From NCBI RefSeq assembly GCF_014839805.1, contig NC_051117.1:5456001-5520000 (forward strand): a stretch of DNA of 64,000 bases, read 5' to 3'. The notes beneath the pieces are model-generated. The model searched no databases, was not told where the DNA came from, and worked only from the letters and a program-made list of their open reading frames with translations. Positions 1 through 11,045 of this stretch are shown one piece after another. The translations under genes and the position numbers were made by a program. Each line of letters opens with the position of its first letter. Position 1 is the stretch's first letter. The DNA is from Manduca sexta (Eukaryota; Arthropoda; Insecta; Lepidoptera; Sphingidae).

Positions 1-555
1 GCGGTATCAAATATTTATTCATTAAAATGTTCGGAACTTTTTGGAATCATAGTCGGTAATCAGATATTTCATTTATAGTTCCTTATTTTATTTTCTCGTT
101 CCGTACAAAATCGATCACTGTCAGTATTTATGTAATGCCAAGCTCATTCCAAACATGATATATTAATGAAATGAATTATCGAAATAAAATCGCAAAAATT
201 GAAATGTTCAAACAGTTTAGCATAAAACAATACTTAGGTTTTTACCGTGGAATCCTCTATGATAGATGGGGTTGCGGAGGACTAAATAAGCTACCTATTC
301 CTGATATCGCGCGATATTTAATTAAGCAGATTGTACGAGTTTTTAATAGCGCAATAGATATCATATTGTTCTGGTCCATCGTTCTAGTTGGAGTCTAAAA
401 CCGTGACAGTTGGTTGATTGCTATGAATAGGGTGTTTTTATATCGATATTTTCGATTGAAATTTATAAAAATGTGTGCACGTTTCAAACAATGGAATGGA
501 ACACGGACACTACAGTGCGAATTTTAAAAAAAGAACGGCGTTATTTAATTCTGAC
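1..555. other. AT-rich non-coding stretch
   Basis: I see no recognisable repeat or gene here. Short open frames occur (for example 171-398) but have no recognisable motif and the base composition is that of the surrounding non-coding DNA. Confidence 0.5.
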
Positions 556-810
556 CTGTCTCGGTTGCTTAGTTATATTGCGTGTGCAGTATCATACCGC
601 TCTGAGGTTCTGGATTCGAAACCCGGGTCGGGCAAAGTGATATTGGGTTTTATCTGCTAAGTATCAGGCCGAAGTCTGGATTTTGTGCCTGATATGTCAA
701 TAGGTTCGCCCCTCATCATATCATGGGACAAAACACACAGGCAAAAATTAGGTGCTTTGATACACGACTGCATAGCCCTTGGGGGATATAGGCGCGATGT
801 GTGCATGTGT
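556..810 (+). mobile_element. tRNA-derived SINE, family 2 (diverged full-length copy)
   Basis: The head carries a degenerate tRNA-like B box (GATTCGAAACCCGGGTCGGG, 613-632) after a 'tctcggttgcttagt' start that resembles the A-box region. The body has the family's landmark text for 'gtgcctgatatgtcaatagg' and 'catcatgggac', and it ends in the 'ccttgggggatataggcgcgatgtgtg' type tail. The same family recurs at 8979, 10463, 10872, 13033, 15037, 17966, 28786, 36706, 37650, 37795 and 40361. It is non-coding and would depend on a LINE for mobility. No clear target duplication is visible. Confidence 0.7.
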
Positions 811-1070
811 TTACTTAATTCCCATTTTTTAAATCTGCTATTGTTACCGTAGAGTAAATTTATACTTTTATATATCGATACAGATTGGATTTTTTATGTG
901 CCTTGATCAAATAAAAACGTGTGGTTTACCAAAAACAAACAAAAATCATTAAATATCGACTAGTTGACTTTAGGTACATAACAGGCGAGGGCTTGATAAC
1001 TGATTTGTGATTTGCAGTAATTATAAACATGATGCTCGTAAAACAAATATAAAGTTTGTAAATATCAAAG

Positions 1071-1435
1071 TTAAGGTGGTAGCTCAAGGTCCATTTTCAT
1101 ACATTTTGTTTCGGCTTTAATCTGGGTAACTAAACAAGTATTGGCAAGTAAAGAATTTAAATTCACGTTTAGTTAGTGATTAGTTCTCGCAGTTGAAGAA
1201 AAACGTAAAAATAATTAATAATCATGGATATTTCTGCCTTTAAAATTTCGTCATATTAAATTTTAAAGGCCGAAATATCCATGATTATTAATTATTTTAC
1301 GTTTTTCTTTCAACTGCGAGAACTAATCACTAACTAAACGTGAATTTAAATTCTTTACTTGCCAATACTTGTTTAGTTACCCAGATTAAAGCCGAAACAA
1401 AATGTATGAAAATGGACCTTGAGGTATCGCCTTAA
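1071..1435. mobile_element. Fold-back MITE with TTAA target duplication, copy 1 (piggyBac-like)
   Basis: Almost the whole element is one long inverted repeat. The left arm runs from GGTGGTAGCTCAAGGTCC (1075) to about 1248, and the right arm returns its reverse complement to 1431. A 9-bp unpaired centre (CGTCATATT) separates the arms. TTAA flanks both ends (1071-1074 and 1432-1435), as expected for a piggyBac-type or other TTAA-specific transposase. It has no coding capacity. The last 11 bp of the right arm differ from the left terminus at three positions, so this end is slightly decayed. A second copy lies at 63487-63852 in the opposite orientation. Assignment to piggyBac rests only on TTAA. 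Confidence 0.85.
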
Positions 1436-1654
1436 GTTTTTAAATCACACACTTTAATAATCATCTTTATTGTACTTGATATCCAACAAAGGCATTATTT
1501 GCAAATAAGCGTCTATTAACGTACTTTCTATTTACATCCTCTGAATTTAGTATAACTACTGAAATTAAATTGATTATTTATATGTTTATTAACTGCTATA
1601 CATATTTGCTGATTGTATAGTATAAATATATCTACCATTAGATGTCGAACGACC

Positions 1655-1800
1655 AAGAATAACGGTGTGGTGGATTAACGTCGCGAAAGATTACGCCTCG
1701 GCCTCGCATGATTTATACAATTTACCAACAGAGTACCGACGTCGGATTACCGGCGCGGGATAATGTGCGCGACACTGACATATGCACGACAACGGTAAAC
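1655..1800. other. GC-richer patch, unassigned
   Basis: This patch is richer in G and C than its AT-rich surroundings and has several CG dinucleotides and ATTA-type cores. I see no repeat copy elsewhere in the window and no convincing open frame. It could be conserved regulatory DNA or an unrecognised repeat. Confidence 0.25.
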
Positions 1801-1889
1801 ACTGTGATTCATGCCCAGTTTCAATACTGTGCTAGAATTGAAATCAAAAGATTGAGCAGGTAACATTGCTTATTGTCAGTCCTGGTACT

Positions 1890-2150
1890 TGAATTTTTTG
1901 GAGGCGGGGCAAAATCTGGAAAATGCCGCCCGCGGCCACCTATATTTTTACCTTTGTCATAATCATGATCATTTCGCGCCCCGCGGGAAATAATTTATGC
2001 GTTTAATGTACTGAACGTATCAGTAGTCCAAGTGGCATTAATGATGAGTTGTGTATGTGTCTGCCAAGTGTGAATTTGTCGCCTTATATATTCGCTGCCC
2101 GAGGCACGGGCCCCGGCTTGCCCCCCCTAGATCCGGGGCTACTTATTGTT
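1890..2150. other. G/C-rich segment, probably repeat debris
   Basis: It contains runs such as GCCCGCGGCC, CCCCGCGGG and CTTGCCCCCCCTAGATC. The last resembles the G-run/C-run text near 10190-10225, so at least the end of this segment may belong to a dispersed repeat. No coding frame is seen. Confidence 0.3.
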
Positions 2151-2159
2151 TTGCTCTGT

Positions 2160-2535
2160 GTTTTTGAGTATTAGAAATTTACAATCCTTAATTGCTTAAT
2201 ACTTTTAGGTTCAATTTAATATACATGTTGAGTTTTTCTAAGCTAGGCTTACATTATAGCTATAAGTTATAATATTTAAATTATTTTACGAGCATATAAA
2301 TGAACTGCTTTAAACAACAAGAAAAAACCAATTGTATTTCTTTTTTCTCTCCTTTCTTTATCATGTACTGTAGTCTTTACCTTAAACTGATGTTGAAAAG
2401 AGCAACACGAGAGTTTCTTGCCCGTTCTTCTCTGGTGAAAACTGCTTTCCGAACTGGTGGTAGAGTTAATATTGACTGAATCTAAATAATGTATAACATT
2501 TTAGAGATTCAAATAAATCATTTCATTTCATTAAA
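2160..2535 (+). repeat. Non-LTR retrotransposon (LINE) 3' untranslated tail
   Basis: The segment ends in an AATAAA-like signal followed by a short tandem tail (catttcatttcatt, about 2519-2533). It has the text 'gaactggtggtagagtt' and 'aatgtataacattttagag' that I associate with 3' ends of lepidopteran LINEs. No reverse transcriptase frame remains, so this is a strongly 5'-truncated copy. The left edge is uncertain. Confidence 0.5.
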
Positions 2536-2644
2536 TTATTGTAATCGTATTGTTAAGTGTGCTGAAAAAGTAATAAATATATAAAATAAAATCCTCATCT
2601 AACTGGTTGTTACGATTATTAACAGCCGTTTCTAATAAACGATA

Positions 2645-2800
2645 TCAATCTCAATCTTCAATCCGATTCCGAAAGTGAACCAATCAAAATAAATCATTAG
2701 TAACTATGTCAAAAAAAATAAATCTGATTGGTCTATTTTCGCGGTGAATCAAAAAAAGCGACTGGGGTTTTTTGTTTAAAATGGCGGTTAGTCACTGATT
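2645..2800 (+). repeat. Dispersed MITE-like repeat R, copy 1
   Basis: This segment matches 44398-44545 in the same orientation, sharing 'atctcaatcttcaatcc', 'aatcaaaataaat', 'ctgattgg', 'gcgactgggg/gcgattggg' and the terminal 'aaaatggcggttagtcac'. Both copies have an imperfect inverted character (AATCTCAATC at one end and GATTGGGATT at the other), suggesting a small DNA transposon derivative. Confidence 0.6.
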
Positions 2801-4135
2801 TGTGCCAGCATTTCCCTTTTCATATAAGTCTTTAATTTTTTTGGAACCCATAACTTCTGAATGTAATGCGTTGTTGTTTCTTGTTTTATAATGTTGTTGG
2901 ATATAATTACGGACTACAAAAAGTATACATTTATGTTTTTACTTGCCGAAGTAGATTGCAGTTGGAGATTCGCGAGCGTTACGCGCTCCAACACACGAAT
3001 GTTCAGGTAACTCGTATTGTTTTACCTATTGACCTAAGTATCCCTTAAGATGGATTTCCTCGTTGTGTTTAGTAATTGAAACTAGCTTACTGACTGGTGT
3101 TTGCGGTAGAGGATGGCCGAACTAAACATTACGTGATGAAAACCTTGACCAGCTGGGAGCCTAGACTAGTGCATATTATATTAGTGTTAAAGGTTTTTTT
3201 TCACTGTCTTACTATTCAATATAATGGAAAAGATATGTTACTTTCTTATCTAAGTATTCGGAAGGTGAAATATCTAGATTTATGCAATAGAAAATGTCGA
3301 TAGGCGATTTAAATAGTATTTATGTTGTTTATAGAGATTTAATCAGTTTCCTGCAGTTGCAACATCATTTGCTGTGACCCCGCCTGCATTCAATAGGTTT
3401 GCCATTATTTTGAATGTATAAGGATTTATTTATAAAATAACTGTTAATAATGTGAAGGTTTGTTCTGGGTTATAAATAATTGTTGATATAAAACAAATGT
3501 TGTATGTACAATAAGGCATATAAATAGCCGAGCAAATTTAATGCTTCAAATCGAATAGACGCGTAAGTTTTTTAAAAAAAAGTAACACCAATTAATTCCT
3601 ATCTACTTCCATTACCTATTAAAATGCGGTAAATTTGACATTTCTAGTAAAACAACATGGCGGCCAACTTATGGCGAACTAAGAAACCGACGAAAAATAC
3701 TAAACGTATTTCAAAGCATACAAACAATTACTTAATAACTTAATACCTTAATAAACTTAATACCTTCTATCCTAACTGAAACATTTGAATGGGTAACATA
3801 AGGTAACCTGCGCAGGCCGGCACGCAAGTATTTGCACAATGAATAGATACTGTGATTGGCGTAGCGAGCCGCTCCTTGATGTTTGTCAATTCTATATGCC
3901 ACTTGTTCGCATTATCGTACGCTTAGATTACTGGCATTAGGCATATCTTGTTCAATACTTGCATATTCAATCAATAAAGCAATAATGATTTATTGGGAGG
4001 AACATCTTTCGAAATGTCTGGTAAACAAATCTGGGTAGATTGTCGAACTATTGTGAGATGTACGATAATTTTATGTTTTGTTGTGATGGATTTGCATTAG
4101 GGAAGATTAATTAGTTTATAACTACATAGATTCCT
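2801..4135. other. Unassigned non-coding DNA
   Basis: I see no repeat family shared with the rest of the window and no convincing gene. Small frames at 2866-3048 and 3097-3303 have no motif. Confidence 0.4.
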
Positions 4136-4139
4136 TCCT

Positions 4140-4285
4140 AACAGAATTTCGGCCACGGCGGCCAAACTCAACGGAGATCAGGTAAGTATGAAGGAGATAT
4201 TATAGTGCACAAGTATGTGCGTATGTATCTGTTCCATCACTCTCATAGTCCAGTGAGACGGCAATTCGACATGACCGGAGTGAAA
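4140..4285 (-). repeat. SINE-like repeat Y-X, fragment
   Basis: It contains module Y (ggccacggcggccaaactc ... gtgcacaagt) followed by module X (ctctcatagtccagtgagac ... gacatgaccgg). The same order is seen at 13628-13983, where the minus-strand tRNA-like head is also present, so the sense strand is minus. A rearranged copy is at 38773-38925. Confidence 0.6.
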
Positions 4286-4289
4286 TTAT

Positions 4290-5860
4290 TACATATATCA
4301 TAACTACATATGATATGTGTAAGTGGTTTATCATCTACGAAATTAACGCTGAATGTCTCATTGCTTCAATACATTCTTAGAGTTGAAATCATATCGGACT
4401 CCATAAAAATCAATAATAAAATTGCTGAATAAAAGAATATTTAATAAATATATACAAATAGAAAGTATACAAAGTATTCCCGTAGTATCTGTATAACCAG
4501 GGCTTTGAACTATCCGTCTGCAGATTCCTCAGTAAACTTCAGAAAAAGGATTGGAATTAAATGAAGAAAAATAAATAAGGGTTTGTTTAATTAACTGATA
4601 AAATCTCTTGCGTTCCTCGATTCCGTGAAAATTTTAATACTTTTTCAGTATTGTGTTTTAAAATACAATTCTAGAATTTCAACGTCAGACCGCAATAACA
4701 TTTATCATGCTGAAATGAATTCTAACCAATTAAAACAAGTATTGTAATTACATTACTATATCAATAACGCAGTTCGTATCTCACTAATTCATTGTATTTC
4801 CTAATCCCAGAATACCTTTCTAGTTGCAAACATACAAATATTTAGGTCTCAAACATCTGCAAGAATAGAAACTGCATATCATTCTTCCATTCACCGGTTT
4901 CGCAAACACCATCAAGAAATAAGCAATATTCAATGCGTATTTACGTCAGGTGCATACATTCATACCTAAAACCGCAAGATATTAATAAGGCAGAATGAAA
5001 ACGTTTCCTTCGTCCAGTAATGGTCGATCGATTCGAGCCAAACCCGCCCGGCATTATGTTGTCAATCAGCGACAACTGTTTAATGAGAAGTTAATTCCGA
5101 ACAGAAGGAATCCAGCGGCGTTCTTTGCTGCTTCAGCCTTCAAGTCAGTAACGGTTGTTCTAGGGATGGGTTGTAGTGACCAAGTGCGGAACTTTACCGC
5201 GACGCGACGGGTAGATTTTGTGGATGCGGAAGAGTGCGGATTTGCGCATATTATACAATTGTTTACATTTTAAACTAATATCTCGAGTAGTATAAAATTT
5301 GGTTTAAGGATGACTATAAAGTCAACTGTATATTGATTGAGTCAATAGTGTTTTAATTTTTTTCCAGTCAGAGCACTCAGATATATTTTTAGCTTTTCGA
5401 TGTAGGTATTAACATTATATGGTATTTTAAATCTAAGAAATAGACAATTAATTCTCATTTTTACCTGAATCCGCATAACTCAGATAATGTTAATGTCTTA
5501 TCCGCATAATGTCCTCATCAAATTCCGCAGAATGTCACTACCCTATCCAAGTACAATCTCACAAACTATAAGTACTGCTTTAGATAAATGCTGGCGTTTT
5601 ATAGTTTCCTATAACCATTTCTAACTTACGCGCCTTCATTACACATTTTAATAACTGGTGTGAATTTGTACGCTATTTTCAACCGCGAGATATTGGATTA
5701 TTTGTATTAAGTATTCTTTTTATTGTAGTAAGTATAATAAACATTCCAGTGTCTCCAGAAATAGCATTATATATTAATTATAATTTAAACGAATTTGTTC
5801 GTGATTGGAAATAAACTACCTACTATTCGAATCAATACTTTTAGGACCAAGAGATTTTTT
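4290..5860. other. Unassigned non-coding DNA
   Basis: No repeat or gene is recognised. The frame at 4995-5273 (92 codons) lies in a mildly GC-richer patch but shows no domain, no convincing splice context and no homology I know, so I do not call it a gene. Confidence 0.4.
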
Positions 5861-5861
5861 G

Positions 5862-6052
5862 TTAAAACCCGCCTTAGTCGCTCACATAAGTGTGTCGCGT
5901 TCAAGGATCAGTCTCTGTATATCGGGTTCCTACAGGCCGGCATAATTATATCGACTGCTGTGGGGTAATCATCTATCAGTCGACATTCTATTAGACACCA
6001 CTCGACTTACCATGTGGTCCAGAGGGCTCACGTTCCCTTGCCCTTATTAAAA
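5862..6052 (+). repeat. TGTCGAC-family interspersed repeat
   Basis: This is one of six copies in the window. Shared landmarks are 'aaaacccgcc', 'ggccggcataatt', the core 'cgactgctgtggggtaatcat', 'cagtcgacattctatt' and 'cttaccat'. The copy is diverged (ATATCGACTG in place of TGTCGACTG). It ends near an A run (6049-6057), which hints at a retroposed 3' tail. Confidence 0.65.
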
Positions 6053-6249
6053 AAAAATAAGCATTAAAATTACATGCAAATAATAAATAGTTCGTAGTTG
6101 TTTACTTTATTAAAGCGTAACGTTAGAATATCGAATATAATGTCTACATTAATGCCGGATACCAGTCTTAATATCACAATAGACACCGCGGCTCCTTTTA
6201 AGTACGATTGCTGCAAATGGGAATGAATTATTTTAGGATAGCCTTTCTT

Positions 6250-6478
6250 ATTTAATACTACTTTTGCTCGTGGCTTAACTCGCATGAAAGAGTTTTTCGG
6301 GATGAAAGTCCCGCTATATTTTTTCTCGGGATAGAAAGTAGCCAATGTCCTTCCCAGGGTTTCAAACTATCTCCATACCTTTCATCGCAATCTGTTGGGT
6401 AGTTTTGAGTTTGCGCGTTCAGAGATAGTCGATCAGCGGCTCTTCAGTTTTATATAATAGTATAGATTAATTTAGTGC
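6250..6478 (+). repeat. 'gggataaaagt' interspersed repeat (family 6)
   Basis: Landmarks are 'cttttgctcgtggctt', 'tttttcgggatgaaagtcccg', 'gccaatgtccttccc', 'ctgttgggtagttttgag' and a terminal 'aatagtatag'. Related copies are at 9284, 16985 (minus), 22455 (minus), 23905 and 24210. I recognise the type as a very common short non-autonomous element of lepidopteran genomes, but its parent element is not visible here. Confidence 0.65.
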
Positions 6479-6479
6479 A

Positions 6480-7640
6480 TTTTCATTATGAAATTAATGA
6501 AACAATATCAAAAATATAAAAAAAAATAACCAAATCAAAGATACCGTGTAGAAATATAATGTTTAATTTTCTTTTTACATGTATTATAAATTTCGGTAAT
6601 AGCTTCTAAAAATACGATTAACACACCGTTTTTCTGGGGGTAGCACCTTAAATTACTTCGTTGGGACTTTGCGTACGATTTTTAATTACCAGCAAATACT
6701 TGTAAGGTTTCCGGGTGTACCACATAGTTGTGGTAGAAGACCGCATGAGCCACCCAAACGACCGCAAATAATACGCGGCCGCAAGCTAGTTAACAGGTCC
6801 AGCGGCGGAAACTCATTTGTGGGATGTGACCTCAAACCATAGCATTACATGTTCCTGAAGAGAGGAGGAATGAGGTTAGCTATGTACCTGCAGTTTTAAT
6901 TATTACATACTTTATATAAAATAAATAATTATAATCTGACCGAATACAAAAATGATTTTTTATGAACCAAAAACGAAACTGAACCTTTATTATAAAAATA
7001 GTTTTCAATTTATTTTTATATTTTTTTGTTCATACATAAATCGATAACCTCTTTGATATTGTGTATGGAATTGACAACTGTAAAACAAAATCACAGGCTC
7101 TTGTTTGAAATAAACGGACTATGGAAATTAATTCAGATTTACTATTTACTTTTAGTTTGGAGAATTTTCACTGCGAATTTGATTAAATTGTAATCTTTAT
7201 GGGTATTTTACATGTAGTCTATTTCTAAAATAAGTGTATATTGCCCAAAATAATGTACAGAATCTAAATCAGCAGGTACGATCAGCAACAAAAGTCGATG
7301 AACAGATACTAATTTACAAAACACCTGAACATTGAAACGGACCATAAATCACTTACCAAAGAAGAGTACAGATTAAGGTTATCATTTCAATATGGATACC
7401 CAAGGAAAGGATTGGCTGAAAAAATATGAAAAAGAAACTGACGTTTACGTTGAATCCTTCGAAGAGAATCTCCTGCCAGAATAATTTTGAATTTACATAT
7501 TTGTTCTTTAAACCGGCCAGTGCTCTATAAAATAGGATGTATAAATGTAACTAACCTATTCCTATTAATGTTATAATATTACTTATTAAAGTATTATGAT
7601 GTTTTGTCCATACTTAAAAATGTATAATTCTGGTTATTAA
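6480..7640. other. Mostly unassigned DNA with one short shared segment
   Basis: The stretch 6618-6665 ('aacacaccg', 'tttctgggggtagcacc') recurs as its reverse complement at 43245-43283, so it is a dispersed repeat fragment. A GC-richer patch at 6740-6850 (around 'acgcggccgcaagctag') is unexplained. Otherwise I see nothing. Confidence 0.4.
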
Positions 7641-7647
7641 CTTCAAT

Positions 7648-7838
7648 ATATACTATTATATAAATCTGAAGAGTTTGTTTGTTTGAATGCGCTAAATTCC
7701 ATAACTACCGGTTCGAATTGAAAAATATTTTAGTATGGGATAGCCCATTTATCGAGGAGGGCTATAGGCTATATAACATCACGCTATAACTAATAGGACC
7801 GGAACATCGATGAAAAATGTTGCAAAAACGGGGAAAAC
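7648..7838 (-). repeat. Interspersed repeat related to 9580-9778, inverted
   Basis: The reverse complement matches 9580-9778, sharing 'gataaatggg', 'actaaaatatt', 'agcgcattcaaacaaaca' and 'aaactcttcag'. It is probably part of the same superfamily of short non-autonomous elements as family 6. It lies 33 bp upstream of the SINE at 7883. Confidence 0.6.
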
Positions 7839-7871
7839 ACAATAAAAAAAAAACTGTAATCACAAAACTGC

Positions 7872-8226
7872 ATAGTAGAAATAAAAATAAAAGCGGCGAT
7901 AGCCTAGTTGGGTGTGGAACGGACTGCAAGACGAATGTCCGCAGGTTCAAATCCCAAGGGCACACACCTCTGACTTTTCTAAAAATCATGTGTGTACTCT
8001 TTGTGAATTTATCGTTCGCTTTAACGGTGAAGGAAAACATCGTGAGGAAACCTGGACATCTGAGAAGTTCTATATAGGAATTTCGAAGGTGTGTGAAGTC
8101 TACCAATCCGCACTAGGCCAGCGTGGTGGACTAAGGCCAAATCCCTCTAGAGGTAGAGGAGGCCCGTGCTCAGCAGTGGGCAAGTATATAATACAGGGCT
8201 GATATTATTATTATTATAGTAGAAAT
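7872..8226 (+). mobile_element. tRNA-derived SINE, family 1, with 11-bp target duplication
   Basis: The element proper is 7883-8215 and is flanked by ATAGTAGAAAT at 7872-7882 and 8216-8226. The head (from about 7893) has an A-box-like TAGCCTAGTTGG (7901-7912) and a B box GGTTCAAATCC (7944-7954), the internal RNA polymerase III promoter. The body includes 'aacggtgaaggaaaacatcg' and 'gcactaggcc', and the 3' end is 'atacagggctgat' followed by an (ATT)n tail. The perfect duplication suggests a comparatively recent insertion. Open frames on both strands here are by-products of the SINE. Other copies: 22249 (+), 23371 (-), 32383 (-), 42153 (-), 44143 (-). Confidence 0.85.
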
Positions 8227-8978
8227 GGAGAAGACGTTGTAGTGGGCCCTTACAGTTACGATAAGGGCACAAGAAATGGGTGGAAGCTATTCGAAATGGC
8301 TCTCGATAACAAAATGAAAATTCCGAACAGCCAATACAAAAAGAGAATATCAAAAATATGGACATGAACTTCGTTAGACGGCAAATATAAAAATGAATAT
8401 TGATTGTAGATTCAGCAGAACTAACTTGCCACACGCCTGTTTCTCGCCTATCCAGATTATATAACCGAATTATAGAAAAATGTGTATTGACATATTTAAT
8501 GACTCGCTTCCTATCTTCAGAAAGAAAATATTGAACTCGCTTGTTGAAACCTAAATCTAGTTTTATATTTAGTCTTCAATGTAAAATATACTGCACTTGT
8601 GGTGCAGCTAATTGTTTATTGTTATGTAATATGTTCATGCGGTCACAGCCTGTGAGTAAAACAGCACTGCAGCACTTATTGCTCCATGTAACAAATAAAT
8701 GTGTATGGTGTTTTGTCCAAATAAAATAAATAAATAAAATGAATAAATAGATAAGTTAAAATAACTCTACAGATAATATTTAACGTATTGGAACCCTTTG
8801 ATCCGAGATATTTATTGATTCCGGTGTGCAATAAGAGATCGGAATACAAAACAAGCAGTGTAGTGTTGTCAGACCGGCTCAGTCGAGTGTTTGTACAGTA
8901 AAATGATACTTGTGTCGAACAGTGTCGGGTTTTATACGCAATTTAGTTGTTTTTAGACTTTTCGACTAGTATATTTAG
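8227..8978. other. Unassigned DNA; possible retroposon tail at 8690-8750
   Basis: Around 8691-8750 there are AATAAA signals followed by an (AAAT)n-like run, as at the 3' end of a retroposed transcript. No coding remnant is seen upstream. The rest is unassigned. Confidence 0.35.
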
Positions 8979-9239
8979 TATTGCATGTCCGGTACAATAG
9001 CGCTCTGAGGTCCTGGGTTCGAATCCCGGGTCGGGCAAAGTGATATGTGGGTTTTTCTGCTCAGTATCAGCCCGGAGTCTGGAATTTGTGCCCGATATGG
9101 CGATAGGCTCGCCCCCTATCACATCATGGGACGGAACATACTTGGCGAAAAGTGGGTGCCCTAGTTGCGCCTCTGCATACCCCTTCGGGGATAAATGCGT
9201 GATGTTATGTATGTATGATGTATGTATGTATGTATATTT
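8979..9239 (+). mobile_element. tRNA-derived SINE, family 2, with (ATGT)n tail
   Basis: This copy has the cleanest B box of the family (GGTTCGAATCC, 9016-9026) and an intact body: 'tttgtgcccgatatggcgat', 'catcatgggacggaacat', 'gcctctgcatacccc', 'ttcggggataaatgcgtgat'. The 3' end is an (ATGT)n microsatellite to 9238. The first part of the tRNA-like head is missing or diverged. Confidence 0.8.
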
Positions 9240-9283
9240 AGTTTTGTTGTATTATAACGAAGTTCGTTAAAACAACGAAGCGA

Positions 9284-9512
9284 TATATTGGTAGCTTTTG
9301 CTCGCGGCTTCGCACGCGGATGTTTTTCGGGATAAAAGTCCCGTTATATATTTTCCCGATAGATAGTAGCATATGTTCTTCCCGGAGGCTCAAGCTATTT
9401 CTGTACCAAATTTCATCTAAATCCGTTGGGTAGTTTTTGAGTATATCGCGTTTATATAGGTAGACAGATGCGGCAGGAGACTTTATTTTATAATATATTT
9501 TTAGATTTTGTT
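9284..9512 (+). repeat. Family 6 repeat ('gggataaaagt')
   Basis: It begins 'agcttttgctcgcggcttcg' and keeps 'cgggataaaagtcccg', 'accaaatttcatctaaatcc' and 'gttgggtagtttttgag'. It follows the SINE at 8979 with about 45 bp between. No coding capacity. Confidence 0.7.
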
Positions 9513-9579
9513 AAAAAAAACAGTTCCGTCATACATTTCGTTCGCGTAACTTTAACCGTTTCTACAAAAGCTCTCAAAA

Positions 9580-9778
9580 GATATTAATTTTCAACATAGT
9601 TGCAACATTTTTCATTAATGTTCCGCTCCTATTGGTCATAGCCTGGTTTTATATAGTTTTTCTTGATAAATGGGATATCCAACACTAAAATATTGTTTCG
9701 TTACGTACCAGTAGTTCTTAAGATTAGCGCGTTCAAGCAAACAAACTCTTCAGCCTTATATTAGTATAGATATAATGA
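9580..9778 (+). repeat. Interspersed repeat, partner of 7648-7838
   Basis: It shares with the inverted copy at 7648 the text 'tgcaacatttttcat', 'gataaatggg' and 'caaacaaactcttcag', ending 'ttagtatagat'. It is a member of the short non-autonomous element group. Confidence 0.6.
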
Positions 9779-10462
9779 AAACAAACATAAAACAAAGAAA
9801 ACCAATTTCAACTTTACCCTACATTTTCGTTATAAATATTAATTAAATGAATATTATGGTATGGTAAGGCCCAGCAGTGAGATTAAAGACTGTTGTTATT
9901 TATCACAATTATTAATTGAATCCAAGACACATTAACGTAACAAGACTGTTGAAATACATAAATCCCACGATACAGCATTGGAACGCGTAGTAAATTGTGT
10001 TCAAACATGGCGGCGTAATCTCCGGTCAGTCATTACGTGCGCTTTAATATTATATCTAGCAACTTATAAACACTTGATCAGAATACCTTCGTCTCAATGG
10101 AGTCTTGATATCTTTCATGTTCCGTATTAGGTGGTAATCTAGAAGTTTACGATAAATAGTTATAGTTTTGTACAAGGACGTCGCCAAGGGGGGGGCAGGG
10201 ATGGGCAACTCCCCCCCCCTCCTAGAGATTCAAGAGATTCTAAAGTCCTAAGTCTTTGACTTGACTTCACCAATTCCATTCCTAATATTCCGTACGCTCA
10301 ATTGCGCTGTGCCCTATGTTATTGTCAAAGTCGGAGAGGGGGAGTGGCGGAGGAACATGTGCTCTCAACTTTACCTACAATTCATACTTTTCTAATCACT
10401 ATACCAACTTGCTCCCCGTGGGCCATCGGCTGGTGTCGCTCTTGGTTTTGCACACACATGCA
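9779..10462. other. Unassigned DNA with a G-run/C-run hairpin
   Basis: At about 10188-10222 an uninterrupted G run and a C run face each other across a short spacer and could form a strong hairpin. Similar G/C-run text near 2120 suggests it belongs to a dispersed repeat. Nothing else is recognised. Confidence 0.35.
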
Positions 10463-10612
10463 CAGGTAGAGATCTAACTACTGCACTTTTCACCTGTGTG
10501 TTCCATCTCATGTTGTGATGTTGAGCAAGTCTGTCGCCATATTGGGCACAAATTCTAGACTCTGGGCTGATGTGTAGAAAAACCTAAAATCAGTTTGCCC
10601 GAGCTGGCAGTG
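10463..10612 (-). mobile_element. SINE family 2, diverged fragment
   Basis: On the minus strand it has the body landmarks (complement of 'tgtgttccatctcatg', 'gtcgccatattgggcacaaa', 'tttgcccgag'). The tRNA-like head beyond 'cagtttgcccgag' is lost. Confidence 0.55.
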
Positions 10613-10871
10613 TTATTGGCGAAGTTATAGGTTTGGTTAAGATATAAAATATGTTTCGATGGTTGAAAGGCTAATTGAATTAAGCGACATTTAAAAAAAT
10701 AATTAACCAGGTTAAAAAAATATAGAAAAAGAGCTGATTTTAAATATGTATGAGATTTGTGTCGCAAAAGTCAATCATCGTTTCAACTGTCGGTTTAATT
10801 ATAATTCTATTTGCTGTATTGGTTTGCAGGCGAAATATTACTATCCTAATAATCTATACATATCCAAACAT

Positions 10872-11045
10872 TCACGGCTTTTAACCCCAGGTAGACAGGG
10901 GGCAGACAGAAGCGTAACTAGTTCACCCACTTTGTGTATTCCATCCTATGATCTGAGAGGGGCACACATCGCCATATCCGTAGCAAATTCCAGAAACCGT
11001 CACTATACCCTCCCGGGAGATCGAACCTGAGACCATACAGCCGCT
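10872..11045 (-). mobile_element. SINE family 2, diverged copy
   Basis: On the plus strand it reads from the tail ('cacggcttttaacccc') through 'acccactttgtgtattcc' and 'catcgccatatcc' to the B-box complement 'ggagatcgaacctgagacc'. It is substantially diverged. Open frames on both strands overlapping it are not genes. Confidence 0.6.

Noticed and set aside
7893..7965. A tRNA gene (A and B boxes present)
   Set aside because: The segment is the head of a SINE with body, tail and target duplication; it is not a free-standing tRNA.
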